Of a DNA stretch of 64,000 bases, positions 8,056 to 15,982 are shown one piece after another. Position 1 is the stretch's first letter. Every line of letters starts with the position of its first letter. The notes below the pieces were generated by a model. The model ran no database searches, was not told the DNA's origin, and worked only from the letters and a program-made list of their open reading frames with translations. Origin of the DNA: Nocardia terrae (GTDB taxonomy: Bacteria; Actinomycetota; Actinomycetes; Mycobacteriales; Mycobacteriaceae); NCBI RefSeq assembly GCF_009760405.1, contig NZ_WRPP01000005.1, positions 248,001 to 312,000 of the forward strand, written 5' to 3'. The translations under genes were made by a program, and so were the position numbers.

Positions 8056-8085
8056 AGGCTAGCAGCCCGGCCAGGACCCCGCACC
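8056..8085 (-). promoter_or_regulatory. Possible promoter of the leader/GNAT/IF-1 operon
   Basis: Reading leftwards, TAGCCT (complement of 8056-8061) could be a -10 box and GGTGCG (complement of 8080-8085) a weak -35 at 18 bp. Just upstream is an A-rich GAAAAGGAA (complement of 8086-8094), resembling the AT element seen before -35 boxes of WhiB7-type promoters. It would place the start of transcription about 30 nt before the leader ATG. Weak match; listed because its position is right. Confidence 0.3.
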
Positions 8086-8127
8086 TTCCTTTTCGCGCCC
8101 CGCCGGCTCTCGCCCACGCGGGCGCCC

Positions 8128-8710
8128 GATAATCGCGGACTGCTCGACCAGATAGCCGCCCTGGAATGGGTACGGGAGAATATCGCCGCGTTCGGTGGGG
8201 AGCCCGGCAATGTGACCGTCTTCGGGCAGTCCGCCGGCACCGACTACCGCGCCGCCTACCCCGACCTGTCCCCCGCACAGCTCTACGAACTCCTCCACGC
8301 CGACTGGCTGTTCCGCATGCCCTGCCTCCACCTGGCCGACGCTCATCACGCCGGTGGCGGCCGCCCGTGGACCTACGAGCTGCGCTGGTCCTTCAACCGC
8401 GACGAAGCGGCCTCCCACAGCCTCGATTTCCTCCTCGTCTTCGGCACCCTCACCCCCACCGACATCCGCAACCACCCCTCCGCCCGCCCCACCGCGGTCG
8501 AGGATTTCGAGCGCCTCTCCCACCAAATGCGCACGGACTGGGTGAATTTCGCAACCACCGGCCTCCCCTCCTGGCCCCACTACACCCCCTCCGCCCGCCT
8601 TGACACGCCTCTACTCCACGACCACGACCACCGCCGCTTACCCCGAGGAACGTTCCCGCCAGATCTGGCGCACCCACACCTTCGACACCCTCGATCTCCC
8701 TCCGACCTGA
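8128..8710 (+). pseudogene. Type B carboxylesterase with internal deletion and frameshift
   Basis: Starting at 8128 the plus strand reads DNRGLLDQIAALEWVREN, then AFGGEPGNVTVFGQSAG, the nucleophile-elbow region of PnbA-type carboxylesterases. Directly after the elbow it jumps to TDYRAAYPDLSPAQLYELL, which belongs some 170 or more residues later, so the middle was lost. After DTPLL near 8600 the family ending (YPEERSRQIW, then TFDTLDLP) continues in another frame to a TGA at 8708. The N-terminal third is also missing. A dead gene. Confidence 0.8.
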
Positions 8711-8719
8711 TCTCCGCTC

Positions 8720-9193
8720 CTATGTCCAGGAGTCCGCAGGCTGGGCGAGCCAGCGGGCGATCTCATCGAAATCTGTGCGGTGCAGACCTATTCGCGGATC
8801 GATCCAATGCAGGAGTGCGGGTCCGGCGTGGTTCGCCGCGACCCACTCCCGGTCGCGGTCGGTGAGCTCGTCATCGATCCACACGAAAGGGCGTCCTGCC
8901 GCGCGGTCGACCAATCCTCTTGTCTTCCAGTGGAGTCCGAACCAGTTGTCGACGTGGTGGTCGGTATCGTCCCATTCCATTACTTCGAGCTCCGGGAAGC
9001 CGAGCAGCGGGCTCACGGATCGATTCGCTTCCTGGGCCCAGGTCGTCGCCCACACCAATTCACAGCGGAGGGCGGTCAGCAGGGGGCCGAGGGCGTGATC
9101 GAGGCGGGTCAGGGGCGGGTTTGGGCCGACGAATGGGATCAGGGGGCCGTCGATGTCGAGAAACAGCATGGGGCACTGCGGAATATCCACCAC
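8720..9193 (-). CDS. HAD-superfamily-like hydrolase domain protein
   Basis: 157 residues. The N-terminal MLFLDIDGPL contains the DxDG phosphatase motif I of the HAD superfamily, ELVWATTWAQEAN is a motif II-like Thr region, and FVWIDDELTDRD resembles motif IV (DD). It is a compact, capless member; related actinobacterial proteins are annotated only as HAD domain-containing. Substrate unknown. It is convergent with the esterase pseudogene and divergent from the small secreted protein gene. The start may be the internal ATG before LFLDID. Confidence 0.7.
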   Translation of the reverse strand: MVDIPQCPMLFLDIDGPLIPFVGPNPPLTRLDHALGPLLTALRCELVWATTWAQEANRSVSPLLGFPELEVMEWDDTDHHVDNWFGLHWKTRGLVDRAAGRPFVWIDDELTDRDREWVAANHAGPALLHWIDPRIGLHRTDFDEIARWLAQPADSWT

Positions 9194-9375
9194 GGGAGGA
9201 GGTTCTCACAGCGGGCGCGAGGGGCCTGGCGGTTCGATGCGGGTGCGGGTGTGAATGTGACGTTCGTCCGGTTCATTCGGGGGTAAACCAATTGGTATAT
9301 TGAGGGGGTTTGCTGGGCGGGCTCGGGTTGCCCGTCGTACCACGATCGGTCCTGGCAGGACTAGGTGGAGGGACG

Positions 9376-9633
9376 ATGAATCTACTTCGAACGACGGTTG
9401 CTGGAGTGCTGGCCGGTGCGGCGTTGAGCGTGCCGGTGGGCGTAATGGGCGCAGGGTCGGCGGTGGCGGCGCCGAGCGAGGTAGCGTGCCGGGCCGGGGA
9501 TCGGGTTCCCACCGGCGATCCGCACGAGTACGACTCGTGCATTCAGGGTGAGTGGGGAAACTTGCGGCGGTGCCCGCCGTTCACGGTCGTCGTCCAGGCG
9601 CCCGACGGGGACGTTCGCTGCGTGCCCGAGTAG
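9376..9633 (+). CDS. Small secreted protein with CBM14-like cysteine pattern
   Basis: 85 residues from the ATG at 9376 (GGTGGAGGG upstream). Residues 1-31 form a signal peptide ending AVAAP. The mature part of about 55 residues has four Cys in the order C-x-G-x(3)-P-x(2)-D-x(3)-Y-x(2)-C-x(2)-G-x(6)-C-P ending CVPE, which resembles the chitin-binding type 2 (peritrophin/CBM14) spacing without its full six Cys. Exported; ligand unknown. The chitin-binding suggestion is a pattern reading only. An AT-rich palindrome ACCAATTGGT (9287-9296) and TATATT lie about 80 nt upstream and may belong to its promoter. Confidence 0.7.
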   Translation: MNLLRTTVAGVLAGAALSVPVGVMGAGSAVAAPSEVACRAGDRVPTGDPHEYDSCIQGEWGNLRRCPPFTVVVQAPDGDVRCVPE

Positions 9634-9669
9634 CGAATCACCAAGCGCACCAAAGCGTTCGGCGAGGGG

Positions 9670-10239
9670 TCAGTTCGGGCTGAGTTCGGAGACCAGGCGG
9701 CTGCCGGTGAGTTTGTACTCCTCGCCGACGAGTTCGTACATGCTGACGAAGCCGTCGAGGTCGTCGCTGTCGTGGTCGCCGCGCACGATCCAGAAGTGCG
9801 GGATGCCCAGCATCGAGTAGACGCGCAGTTTGTCGATGGCCTCGCGGACCTGGTCGGGCTGCCAGACCGCTTCGACTACGGCGAACAGGTGGGCCGGGGC
9901 GTGGACGGTGCTGTGTTTGTCCGGGCGGTGGCCGGGCTGGAAGACCACGCCGTCGGCGACGAAATTGTGCCGCCCGATTTCGCCGCGCGCGAATCCGCTG
10001 TCGGCCACGTATTGATCGCCCGCGATTTCGTAGCCGTGCTCGCGCCAGAAGTCGAGCACCTGGAACACGATCCGGGAATACCAGAACGTGACGGGCATGA
10101 GGCTGAGCTCCAATCGGCCGGATCGCAATTCCCAGGCCCAGCCGCGCGGGACCGTCGGCAGGGTGTCGAATTCGGCCCGGGTGCGCACGCCGGTACTGGG
10201 CAGATCGAGCTGGCGAATGACCGACTCCTTTCGCCTCAC
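9670..10239 (-). CDS. Uma2-family PD-(D/E)XK nuclease-like protein
   Basis: About 189 residues. WAWELRSGRLELSLMP carries the family Glu, and FVADGVVFQPGH and LFAVVEAVWQPDQVREAIDKL give the spaced Asp and Glu-x-Val-x of the restriction-endonuclease fold, followed by KLRVYSMLGIPHFWIV. Uma2 proteins (DUF820) are abundant in filamentous actinobacteria and cyanobacteria and mostly uncharacterised. The start is unsure: GTG 10239 has no Shine-Dalgarno sequence, while AAAGGAG lies 6 nt before an in-frame ATT at about 10219. Monocistronic. Confidence 0.75.
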   Translation of the reverse strand: MRRKESVIRQLDLPSTGVRTRAEFDTLPTVPRGWAWELRSGRLELSLMPVTFWYSRIVFQVLDFWREHGYEIAGDQYVADSGFARGEIGRHNFVADGVVFQPGHRPDKHSTVHAPAHLFAVVEAVWQPDQVREAIDKLRVYSMLGIPHFWIVRGDHDSDDLDGFVSMYELVGEEYKLTGSRLVSELSPN

Positions 10240-10260
10240 GGGCCGATAAGACTGGAACAC

Positions 10261-10687
10261 CTTAACGTCACATCTATGCAGAATGGGCGTTCACCAGCAC
10301 CTTTACCGCTCAGCCGGGCGATTCGGACAGAAAGGACATCACCGATATGCCGGCTAACGGCCAGTGATCAAACAAGTGAGCGCACGCTCAGGACATTTGA
10401 CCAGTAGCCAGTGAATTGCCAAGTGCGGCCATGGGTTACACCAAACCCCTTGTTACACATATCAACTCGGATAGCTCCGAGGTGACCATTCCCACATCGC
10501 CGAAACGACCGTTCAGGTTGAACAGCCAACCGGGCGTCCGTAAAGTTACTCACTAGTTAGGCACGATGGTGTTCCTACCTCGGCCCGACATTCTGCTAGG
10601 GGGCCAATCACTTACCGTCCGCATCCACCGACGCATGTCGGACGAACGCCGTTGGATACCAACAAGTTCGTACTTAAGGAGGGGACG
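10261..10687. other. Long intergenic region between Uma2 gene and acyl-CoA reductase gene
   Basis: About 430 bp without a supported gene, less GC-rich than its neighbours. It holds a short palindrome CTCGGA-N4-TCCGAG at 10466-10481 and several TTA/TAG-rich stretches, so it is probably the promoter and 5' leader of the reductase gene. A six-codon reading frame at 10340-10360 (MPANGQ) with AAAGGA upstream was seen but cannot be supported as a gene. Confidence 0.5.
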
Positions 10688-12697
10688 ATGGTTTCCTACA
10701 TCGTCACGGGCGGAACCGGATTCCTGGGCCGGCGCGTCGTCGCCGCGCTGCTGGAGCGCGACCCGGAGGCCGTGGTCCACGCACTGACACGTGAGGCGTC
10801 GGTCGCCAAGCTGCGCGAGATGGCCGACGGCTGGGGCGCCGGCGACCGCGTATTCCCGCTGGTCGGCGACCTCACCGCACCGGGACTGGGGCTGGCCGAC
10901 GAGGCGCCGCGCGCCGATCACGTCATCCACCTGGGCGCGGTTTACGACATGACCGCTCCGGAAGAGGTCACCTACGCCGCCAATGTGGCGGGTACCCGGT
11001 CGGTCATCGGCCTGGCGCGCGAGCTCGGCGCGATGCTGCACCACGTGTCGTCGGTCGCGGTCGCGGGCGATCACAAGGGCAAGTTCTTCGAGGACGACTT
11101 CGACCTGGGCCAGGGCCTGCACTCGCCCTACCACCGCACCAAGTTCGAGGCCGAGAAGATGGTCCGCGAGGCCGATGGCCTGCGCTGGCGGGTGTACCGC
11201 CCGGCCATCGTGGTCGGCGACTCCCGCACCGGCGAGATGGACAAGATCGACGGGCCGTACTACTTCTTCCCGGCCATCGCGGGGCTGGCGGCGCTGCCCT
11301 CGGAGCTGCCCATGCCGATCCCGGATCTGGGTTCCACCAATATCGTTCCGGTCGACTACGTGGTCGAGGCCATGGTCGAGCTGATCAACAAGCCGGGACT
11401 GGCCGGGCGGACCTTCCACCTGACCAATCCGGAGCCGCAGCCGTTCACCGAGATCTACAACGCGCTGGCCCGCGCGGCCGGTGCGCCGCACGCCATCGGC
11501 ACGGTGCCGGGCTCGCACACCGCGCTCAACGCGCTGGGCGGGCTGCCGGGCGTGCCCGCGGTGCGCGATTTCCTGTTGGAGCGCTTCGGGATTCCGGCCG
11601 AGGTCGCCCCGCACACCTCCTTCGAGTCGACCTTCGTCTCGGAGTCGACGCGGGCGCAGCTGCGCGGCATCGAGGTGCCGGCGTTCGAGGACTACGCCGA
11701 GACGCTGTGGAAGTACTGGCGCGCCAACCTCGACCCCGATCGCGCCCGCCGCAGCGAGGGCGATCGGCTCGAGGGCCGCATCGTGCTGATCACCGGCGCG
11801 TCCACCGGCATCGGGCTGGCCACCGCGCACGCCGTGGCCAAGCGCGGCGCGACCGTGCTCATGGTGGCCCGCACCGAAGAGGATCTGGAGGCCGCGGCCG
11901 CCCAGGTGCGGGCGGAAAGCGGTGCGGCGCAGGCGTACACGTGCGACATCACCGACGAGAAGTCGGTGGAGCTGCTGGTCAAGCAGGTGCTGGCCGACCA
12001 CGACCACGTCGACTACGTGGTCAACAACGCGGGCCGCTCGATCCGACGTTCGGTGCTCAACTCCACCGACCGCATGCACGACTTCGAACGGACCATGGCG
12101 GTCAACTACTTCGGTGCGGTGCGGCTGATCCTGGCGCTGCTGCCGTCCATGCGCGAGCGCCGCTTCGGCCACTTCGTGAACATCTCCTCCATCGCCGTGC
12201 AGACCAAGGTGCCGCGTTTCGCGGCCTATGTGGCCAGCAAGTCGGCGCTGGACAACTTCAGCGAGATCGCCGCGGTCGAGAACGCCGATGCCGGAATCAC
12301 GTTCACCTCGGTGCGCATGCCGCTGGTCCGCACGGCCATGATCGCCCCGACCGACCTGTACAAGTCGATCCCGGTGCACAGCACCGAGCAGGCCGCCGAC
12401 ATCGTGGTGCGCGCGCTCGAGCACCGGCCGAGCCGCATCGACACCCCGATCGGCACCTTCGCCCAGTTCGTCGATACGGTCATGCCGTCGGTGAAACGCG
12501 CCATCCTGCACCAGGGCTTCCGGATGTTCGGTGAGTCCAAGGCCGCCCGCAACGAGCAGCCGGTGATCGCGGGCGACGCCGACAAGCCGGAGACCCGCAG
12601 CCCGCTGCTGGCCCTGGCTCCGATCGTCCAGCCCCTCATGGGGCTGCCCGCACCGGCGGCGCGATTCACCAACCGGATTCCCGGACTGCACTGGTAA
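10688..12697 (+). CDS. Two-domain fatty acyl-CoA reductase (AcrA1-like)
   Basis: 669 residues from ATG 10688, behind AAGGAGG at 10677. Domain 1 is an extended SDR of the male-sterility/FAR type: VTGGTGFLGRRV (residues 6-17) and YHRTK (148-152). Domain 2 is a classical SDR: ITGASTGIG (368-376), NNAGRS, and YVASK (514-518). This fusion is the layout of mycobacterial Rv3391 (AcrA1) and of marine two-domain acyl-CoA reductases that turn fatty acyl-CoA into aldehyde and alcohol for wax esters and mycolate-related lipids. It is monocistronic with a long leader. The wax/alcohol role fits the WS/DGAT and AlkB genes elsewhere in the window. Confidence 0.85.
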   Translation: MVSYIVTGGTGFLGRRVVAALLERDPEAVVHALTREASVAKLREMADGWGAGDRVFPLVGDLTAPGLGLADEAPRADHVIHLGAVYDMTAPEEVTYAANVAGTRSVIGLARELGAMLHHVSSVAVAGDHKGKFFEDDFDLGQGLHSPYHRTKFEAEKMVREADGLRWRVYRPAIVVGDSRTGEMDKIDGPYYFFPAIAGLAALPSELPMPIPDLGSTNIVPVDYVVEAMVELINKPGLAGRTFHLTNPEPQPFTEIYNALARAAGAPHAIGTVPGSHTALNALGGLPGVPAVRDFLLERFGIPAEVAPHTSFESTFVSESTRAQLRGIEVPAFEDYAETLWKYWRANLDPDRARRSEGDRLEGRIVLITGASTGIGLATAHAVAKRGATVLMVARTEEDLEAAAAQVRAESGAAQAYTCDITDEKSVELLVKQVLADHDHVDYVVNNAGRSIRRSVLNSTDRMHDFERTMAVNYFGAVRLILALLPSMRERRFGHFVNISSIAVQTKVPRFAAYVASKSALDNFSEIAAVENADAGITFTSVRMPLVRTAMIAPTDLYKSIPVHSTEQAADIVVRALEHRPSRIDTPIGTFAQFVDTVMPSVKRAILHQGFRMFGESKAARNEQPVIAGDADKPETRSPLLALAPIVQPLMGLPAPAARFTNRIPGLHW

Positions 12698-12775
12698 TCG
12701 ACTGCGCTGCAACAGAGTTCGGCCCGGTGTGGAACCCTCCGCACCGGGCCTCGCTCTACTCGCTATGGTTGCTGG

Positions 12776-13279
12776 GTGCTCGATCTGATCGTGCCCACCA
12801 CACGTCTGTACACGTCCTGGCTCGAGGCCCACGCCGAGTGGGGGCCGGGACTGCACGAGGACGGCTTCGGGCTGCGACCCACCGACGAGGTCGCTACGGC
12901 CGCGGGATTCACGGCCTGGGTAGCGCGACTCACCGATGATCCGGACGGCGCAGCACTTTGCCGGTATCGATGGATCGTCGAGGGAGACACGGTGCTCGGT
13001 GGAATCGCACTCCGCCAGGGACCGGACGAGCTGGTGCGCCGTATCGGGCACATCGGTTTCGGCATCCGGCCGTCGGCTCGCGAACGCGGCGTGGCGACCT
13101 GGGCGTTGGGCCGGATCCTCGACGACGCCCGCGCCCTCGGACTCGGCCGGGTACTGCTGGTCTGCGCGGTCGACAATGCCGCCTCGGCCAGGACCATCGA
13201 ACGCCACGGCGGCATGCTCGAGGAAATCCTCACCACCGAACTCGGGCCGGCGCGCCGCTACCGGATCACCCTCGGGTGA
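12776..13279 (+). CDS. GNAT N-acetyltransferase (RimJ/RimL type)
   Basis: 167 residues from a GTG start. IGHIGFGIRPSARERGVATWAL carries the acetyl-CoA-binding R-x-x-G-x-A loop, and LLVCAVDNAASARTIERHGG is the classic end of RimJ/RimL-like acetyltransferases. It lies 78 nt after the reductase gene and convergent with the DUF1707 gene. Substrate unknown; similar proteins acetylate small amines or N-termini. Confidence 0.85.
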   Translation: MLDLIVPTTRLYTSWLEAHAEWGPGLHEDGFGLRPTDEVATAAGFTAWVARLTDDPDGAALCRYRWIVEGDTVLGGIALRQGPDELVRRIGHIGFGIRPSARERGVATWALGRILDDARALGLGRVLLVCAVDNAASARTIERHGGMLEEILTTELGPARRYRITLG

Positions 13280-13304
13280 GCGCTCCCCGCCCTCGCATCG
13301 TGCT

Positions 13305-13772
13305 TCAGCGGAAGAACACCCACGCGAAGATCGTCATCCACATCACGCCGACCGCCAACCCGGCGATGGCGAAGCCCCTGTCCTCCCGCCGCTCCCCATC
13401 GGTCAGTGCGACCAGTCCGAGAATCACGGCCGGGACCGCGGTCAGCCCGCACAGGAATCCGAACACCCCCAGGACGAACGAAGTAATCCCCATCCCCTTG
13501 GAGCGAGGCGCGGTCATCCCGTACGGCGAATACCGCGGCACGGCCGGATACGCCGGGAAAACGGCCCGTTGCCAAGGCAATCCGGTCATGATCAGATCGA
13601 GCTCCGAGCAGGTCCGCGCATTGAGCGCCCGCCCTATCCGCTCCGACAACTCCTCGACCGTGAGCCGCCCGGCCTGAAAGTTCTCTTTCAACGCCGCGAT
13701 CGCCCGCTCCCGATCGGCATCACTCGCCAGGAAATACCCTGCCGCCCACTGAGGTTCCATCTGGTTCTCCAT
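13305..13772 (-). CDS. DUF1707 / DUF4190 small membrane protein
   Basis: 155 residues. The N-terminal ASDADRERAIAALKENFQAGRLTVEEL unit (residues 17 to about 60) is the DUF1707 (SHOCT-like) domain, with the typical ARTCSELDLIMTGLP end. Two transmembrane helices follow (about 95-120 and 130-154) in a DUF4190-like hairpin with the conserved AIAGLAVG turn. Such proteins are common in actinomycetes and unassigned. Convergent with the GNAT gene, 25 nt apart. Confidence 0.75.
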   Translation of the reverse strand: MENQMEPQWAAGYFLASDADRERAIAALKENFQAGRLTVEELSERIGRALNARTCSELDLIMTGLPWQRAVFPAYPAVPRYSPYGMTAPRSKGMGITSFVLGVFGFLCGLTAVPAVILGLVALTDGERREDRGFAIAGLAVGVMWMTIFAWVFFR

Positions 13773-13866
13773 CGAACCCGAAGCCGAATAACTCCTCCCC
13801 CGAGCCTATTCCTCCCCTACGGCACCAAGCCCGAATGGAGACGGGCAACACAGAATTCGCCCCGAC

Positions 13867-14052
13867 CTAACGCCGCCCGAGAATAATCCCACCGAGCGGA
13901 CTCTCCGCCGACCTCACAGTCCGCTGGTCCTCGACAACGAACCCAGCCTCCTCGAGCCACACACGCATCCGGGACGGAAGGCAGACGAGCCGATAAACGC
14001 GAGATGGGCCTATTCGTGCATTGTTCGGGGCCGGTTGACGGATTTCATCCAA
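13867..14052 (-). pseudogene. C-terminal fragment of a SAM-dependent methyltransferase
   Basis: Only about 33 residues are recognisable: RVWLEEAGFVVEDQ followed by SPLGGIILGRR, the last helix and strand of small class I methyltransferases. The SAM-binding part is missing and the preceding residues do not look coded. Read as the stump of a deleted gene; an unrelated small protein cannot be excluded. Confidence 0.45.
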
Positions 14053-14158
14053 ACTCTCTGCCGCAGTGCACGTTCAGGCCCATTCTCGGAGGCATTCGGT
14101 TCTTCAGGCTTCGGCGCTGGACTCTTCGAAGCTGTGAGGCTGCTGGCCCCTGGTGCGC

Positions 14159-14521
14159 CTAGTTCGCGGTTGCCGATTCCTGGAAGTCGACTAGCTCTTC
14201 ACCGTGCGCCTGCGCCCATCGGGTCAGCATCGCTATCGGTTCTTGGAGGGTGCGGCCGAGCGGGGTCAGGGTGTATTCCACTCGTGGGGGCGCTTCGGCG
14301 TAGACCTGTCGGTCGATGAGGCCGTTGCTCTGAAGGCGGCGGAGGGTCTGGGTCAGCACTTTTCGCGAGATGCCGCCGGACAGGGCGACCAATTCGCTGT
14401 GTCGCTTGGGTCCGTCTTGGAGCGCGTACAAGGTGACTACCGACCACTTGTTCGCGATGACTTCGATGGCTGTGCGCGCAGGACAGTCGGACATGAACAT
14501 GATTCCTGCGGGGGTACTCAC
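14159..14521 (-). CDS. HxlR-family transcriptional regulator
   Basis: 120 residues. CPARTAIEVIANKWSVVTLYAL with its single conserved Cys, the SRKVLTQTLRRLQSNGLIDR recognition helix and EYTLTPLGRTL wing are the HxlR winged-helix signature. The Cys matches the redox/quinone- or aldehyde-sensing Cys of QorR, YodB and HypR relatives. It is divergent from the DoxX-like gene with a 49-bp spacer carrying an imperfect palindrome, the usual HxlR target arrangement, so it likely represses that gene and itself. Confidence 0.85.
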   Translation of the reverse strand: MSTPAGIMFMSDCPARTAIEVIANKWSVVTLYALQDGPKRHSELVALSGGISRKVLTQTLRRLQSNGLIDRQVYAEAPPRVEYTLTPLGRTLQEPIAMLTRWAQAHGEELVDFQESATAN

Positions 14522-14529
14522 GATCCGAA

Positions 14530-14546
14530 GGTTACCAAAGGGTACC
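14530..14546. promoter_or_regulatory. Candidate HxlR operator between divergent genes
   Basis: GGTTACC-AAA-GGGTACC is an imperfect inverted repeat in the 49-bp spacer between the HxlR and DoxX genes. Dyad of about 7 bp arms with one mismatch pair; position supports it more than its symmetry. Confidence 0.4.
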
Positions 14547-14570
14547 TATCGGATTTCTAGCGTTGCCGGC

Positions 14571-14927
14571 ATGCACATCGCAGCTCTGATCCTGTCCGTC
14601 CTGCTCGCCGTGGCGATGCTCCAGTCCGGGGTGATGAAGTTCGTTCGCCCGACGTGGATCCGTGAATTCGCCGAAGCGGTCCACCTGACGACACCCCAGC
14701 TCACCGCGCTCGGGAGCCTCCAGGTCGCCGCGACCGTCGGTCTCGTGTGGGGCATCTGGTTCCCGCCCTTCGCGATCGCCGCGGCGATCGGGCTGATGCT
14801 CTACTTCGGTGGCGCGATCATCGCCCACCTCCGCAGCGGGGACCGGAACATGCTGGGAGCCATGATCTTCCTCGCGCTCTCGATCGCGACGTCAGTCGTG
14901 CTCGTTCTCGACGTCCGCCCCGCCTGA
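14571..14927 (+). CDS. DoxX-like small membrane protein
   Basis: 118 residues, four transmembrane helices. LLAVAMLQSGVMKFVRP is the characteristic first-helix DoxX motif, followed by LGSLQVAATVGLVWGIW and a GAIIAHLRSGD loop. DoxX-family proteins act at the membrane in thiol/redox homeostasis in mycobacteria; DoxX-like members next to HxlR regulators are often induced by electrophiles. No clear Shine-Dalgarno sequence precedes the ATG, so the message may be leaderless. It overlaps the 3' end of the convergent small gene by 36 nt. Confidence 0.8.
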   Translation: MHIAALILSVLLAVAMLQSGVMKFVRPTWIREFAEAVHLTTPQLTALGSLQVAATVGLVWGIWFPPFAIAAAIGLMLYFGGAIIAHLRSGDRNMLGAMIFLALSIATSVVLVLDVRPA

Positions 14928-15086
14928 CACCGCGGCATCCTGGATCGCGTCGATCTGGTCCTGCACCACTTCGGCGCGCGCCACCAACTCGACCCGATCG
15001 GGCTCGGTGAGGCTCTCGGCACCGAGCTTCTCGAATACGCACGAGAGCACCGACCGCAAATCCTCGAGCTCGCTATCCGCCTCCAC
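14892..15086 (-). CDS. Small acidic helical protein, unknown
   Basis: 64 residues from a GTG start with AAGGTGAGG upstream. Mostly helical and acidic (ends GGADVENEHD), with a heptad-like LVARAEVVQDQIDAIQDA stretch. I do not recognise the family. The ribosome binding site and composition support a real gene; the 36-nt overlap with the convergent DoxX gene is unusual. Confidence 0.45.
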   Translation of the reverse strand: MEADSELEDLRSVLSCVFEKLGAESLTEPDRVELVARAEVVQDQIDAIQDAAVSGGADVENEHD

Positions 15087-15169
15087 GAGACCTCACCTTA
15101 CCGAGCGCCAGGAACGCGACGTCTGTTATCCGCCGGTGCTCGCGATCGCTGAAGTGCAAGCTGGGCCGC

Positions 15170-15814
15170 ATGACCAACTGTTTCGAGGGAATCGTCGATC
15201 GGTTCGTGCTGTCCAGCAACGAGTTCGAACGAAACCTGCGAGCGGTTCGACCCGCCCAGTGGACCTGGCCGACCCCCTGCACCGAATGGAACGTGCGTCA
15301 GCTGGTCAACCACGTCACCCGTGGAAATCTCAGCTACGCGCGCCTAACCGAGGGCGGCACCGGCGCGGAGTTCCTGCGCCTGCGCGACGTAGACGCACTG
15401 GGCACGGACCCGGTGAATGCCTTCGTCCGATCCGTACAGCAGTGCGCCACGGCGTTCACCCGCCCCGGCGTACTGCACCGAGAACTGGACTACCCCTTGG
15501 GCCCAGTGACCGGACAGCAGGCACTAGCGGTACGAACAACCGACACGACCATCCACACCTGGGATCTCGCCCGCGCCATCGGTATCGACGACACCCTCGA
15601 CCCCACCCTGCTCACCTGGATCGACCACCACCTCGAACAGATCTACGCCACCCTGCCCGAAACCCCCACCGCACCCGACACAACCCACCGATTCTTCGCC
15701 GCTCCCCCGCAAGATCCCACCGACCGCACATCGCAACAGAATCAGCTACTGCGCCGTATGGGCAGAAGATCAGACTGGCTGCCAGCCGGACCCGACCACC
15801 GACGTCCTGGTTAG
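15170..15814 (+). CDS. TIGR03086-type mycothiol-dependent/DinB-like metalloprotein
   Basis: 214 residues. WPTPCTEWNVRQLVNHV is the signature start of the maleylpyruvate isomerase N-terminal / TIGR03086 family, with metal-binding His in NHV and in TTIHTWDLARAIG. Family members form the DinB four-helix bundle and some use mycothiol as cofactor, found almost only in actinobacteria. Substrate unknown. The C-terminal 40 residues are low in complexity and may be extended relative to relatives. Confidence 0.8.
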   Translation: MTNCFEGIVDRFVLSSNEFERNLRAVRPAQWTWPTPCTEWNVRQLVNHVTRGNLSYARLTEGGTGAEFLRLRDVDALGTDPVNAFVRSVQQCATAFTRPGVLHRELDYPLGPVTGQQALAVRTTDTTIHTWDLARAIGIDDTLDPTLLTWIDHHLEQIYATLPETPTAPDTTHRFFAAPPQDPTDRTSQQNQLLRRMGRRSDWLPAGPDHRRPG

Positions 15815-15982
15815 GGTTGTGAGGTCGACAAAGAGTTCGGTGCCCGCGGCCGGGGTGGGACAGAGACCCTAAGTGCCTTGACACCTAACGTCCCCTCCGG
15901 CCGCGGGTACCCGGACCCGTCCCTGGGGTTTCGTATGTGTCCGCCGAAACCGCCCGAGGGTTGGGCCCTTTCCCCTCCCGGG

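Noticed and set aside
10553..13207. 884-codon open frame antisense to the acyl-CoA reductase gene
   Set aside because: Antisense shadow; the plus-strand protein has two complete SDR domains.
13297..13886. Long open frames on the plus strand across the DUF1707 gene
   Set aside because: High-GC shadow frames; the minus-strand frame has domains, helices and a start, the plus-strand ones are Arg/Pro-rich without pattern.
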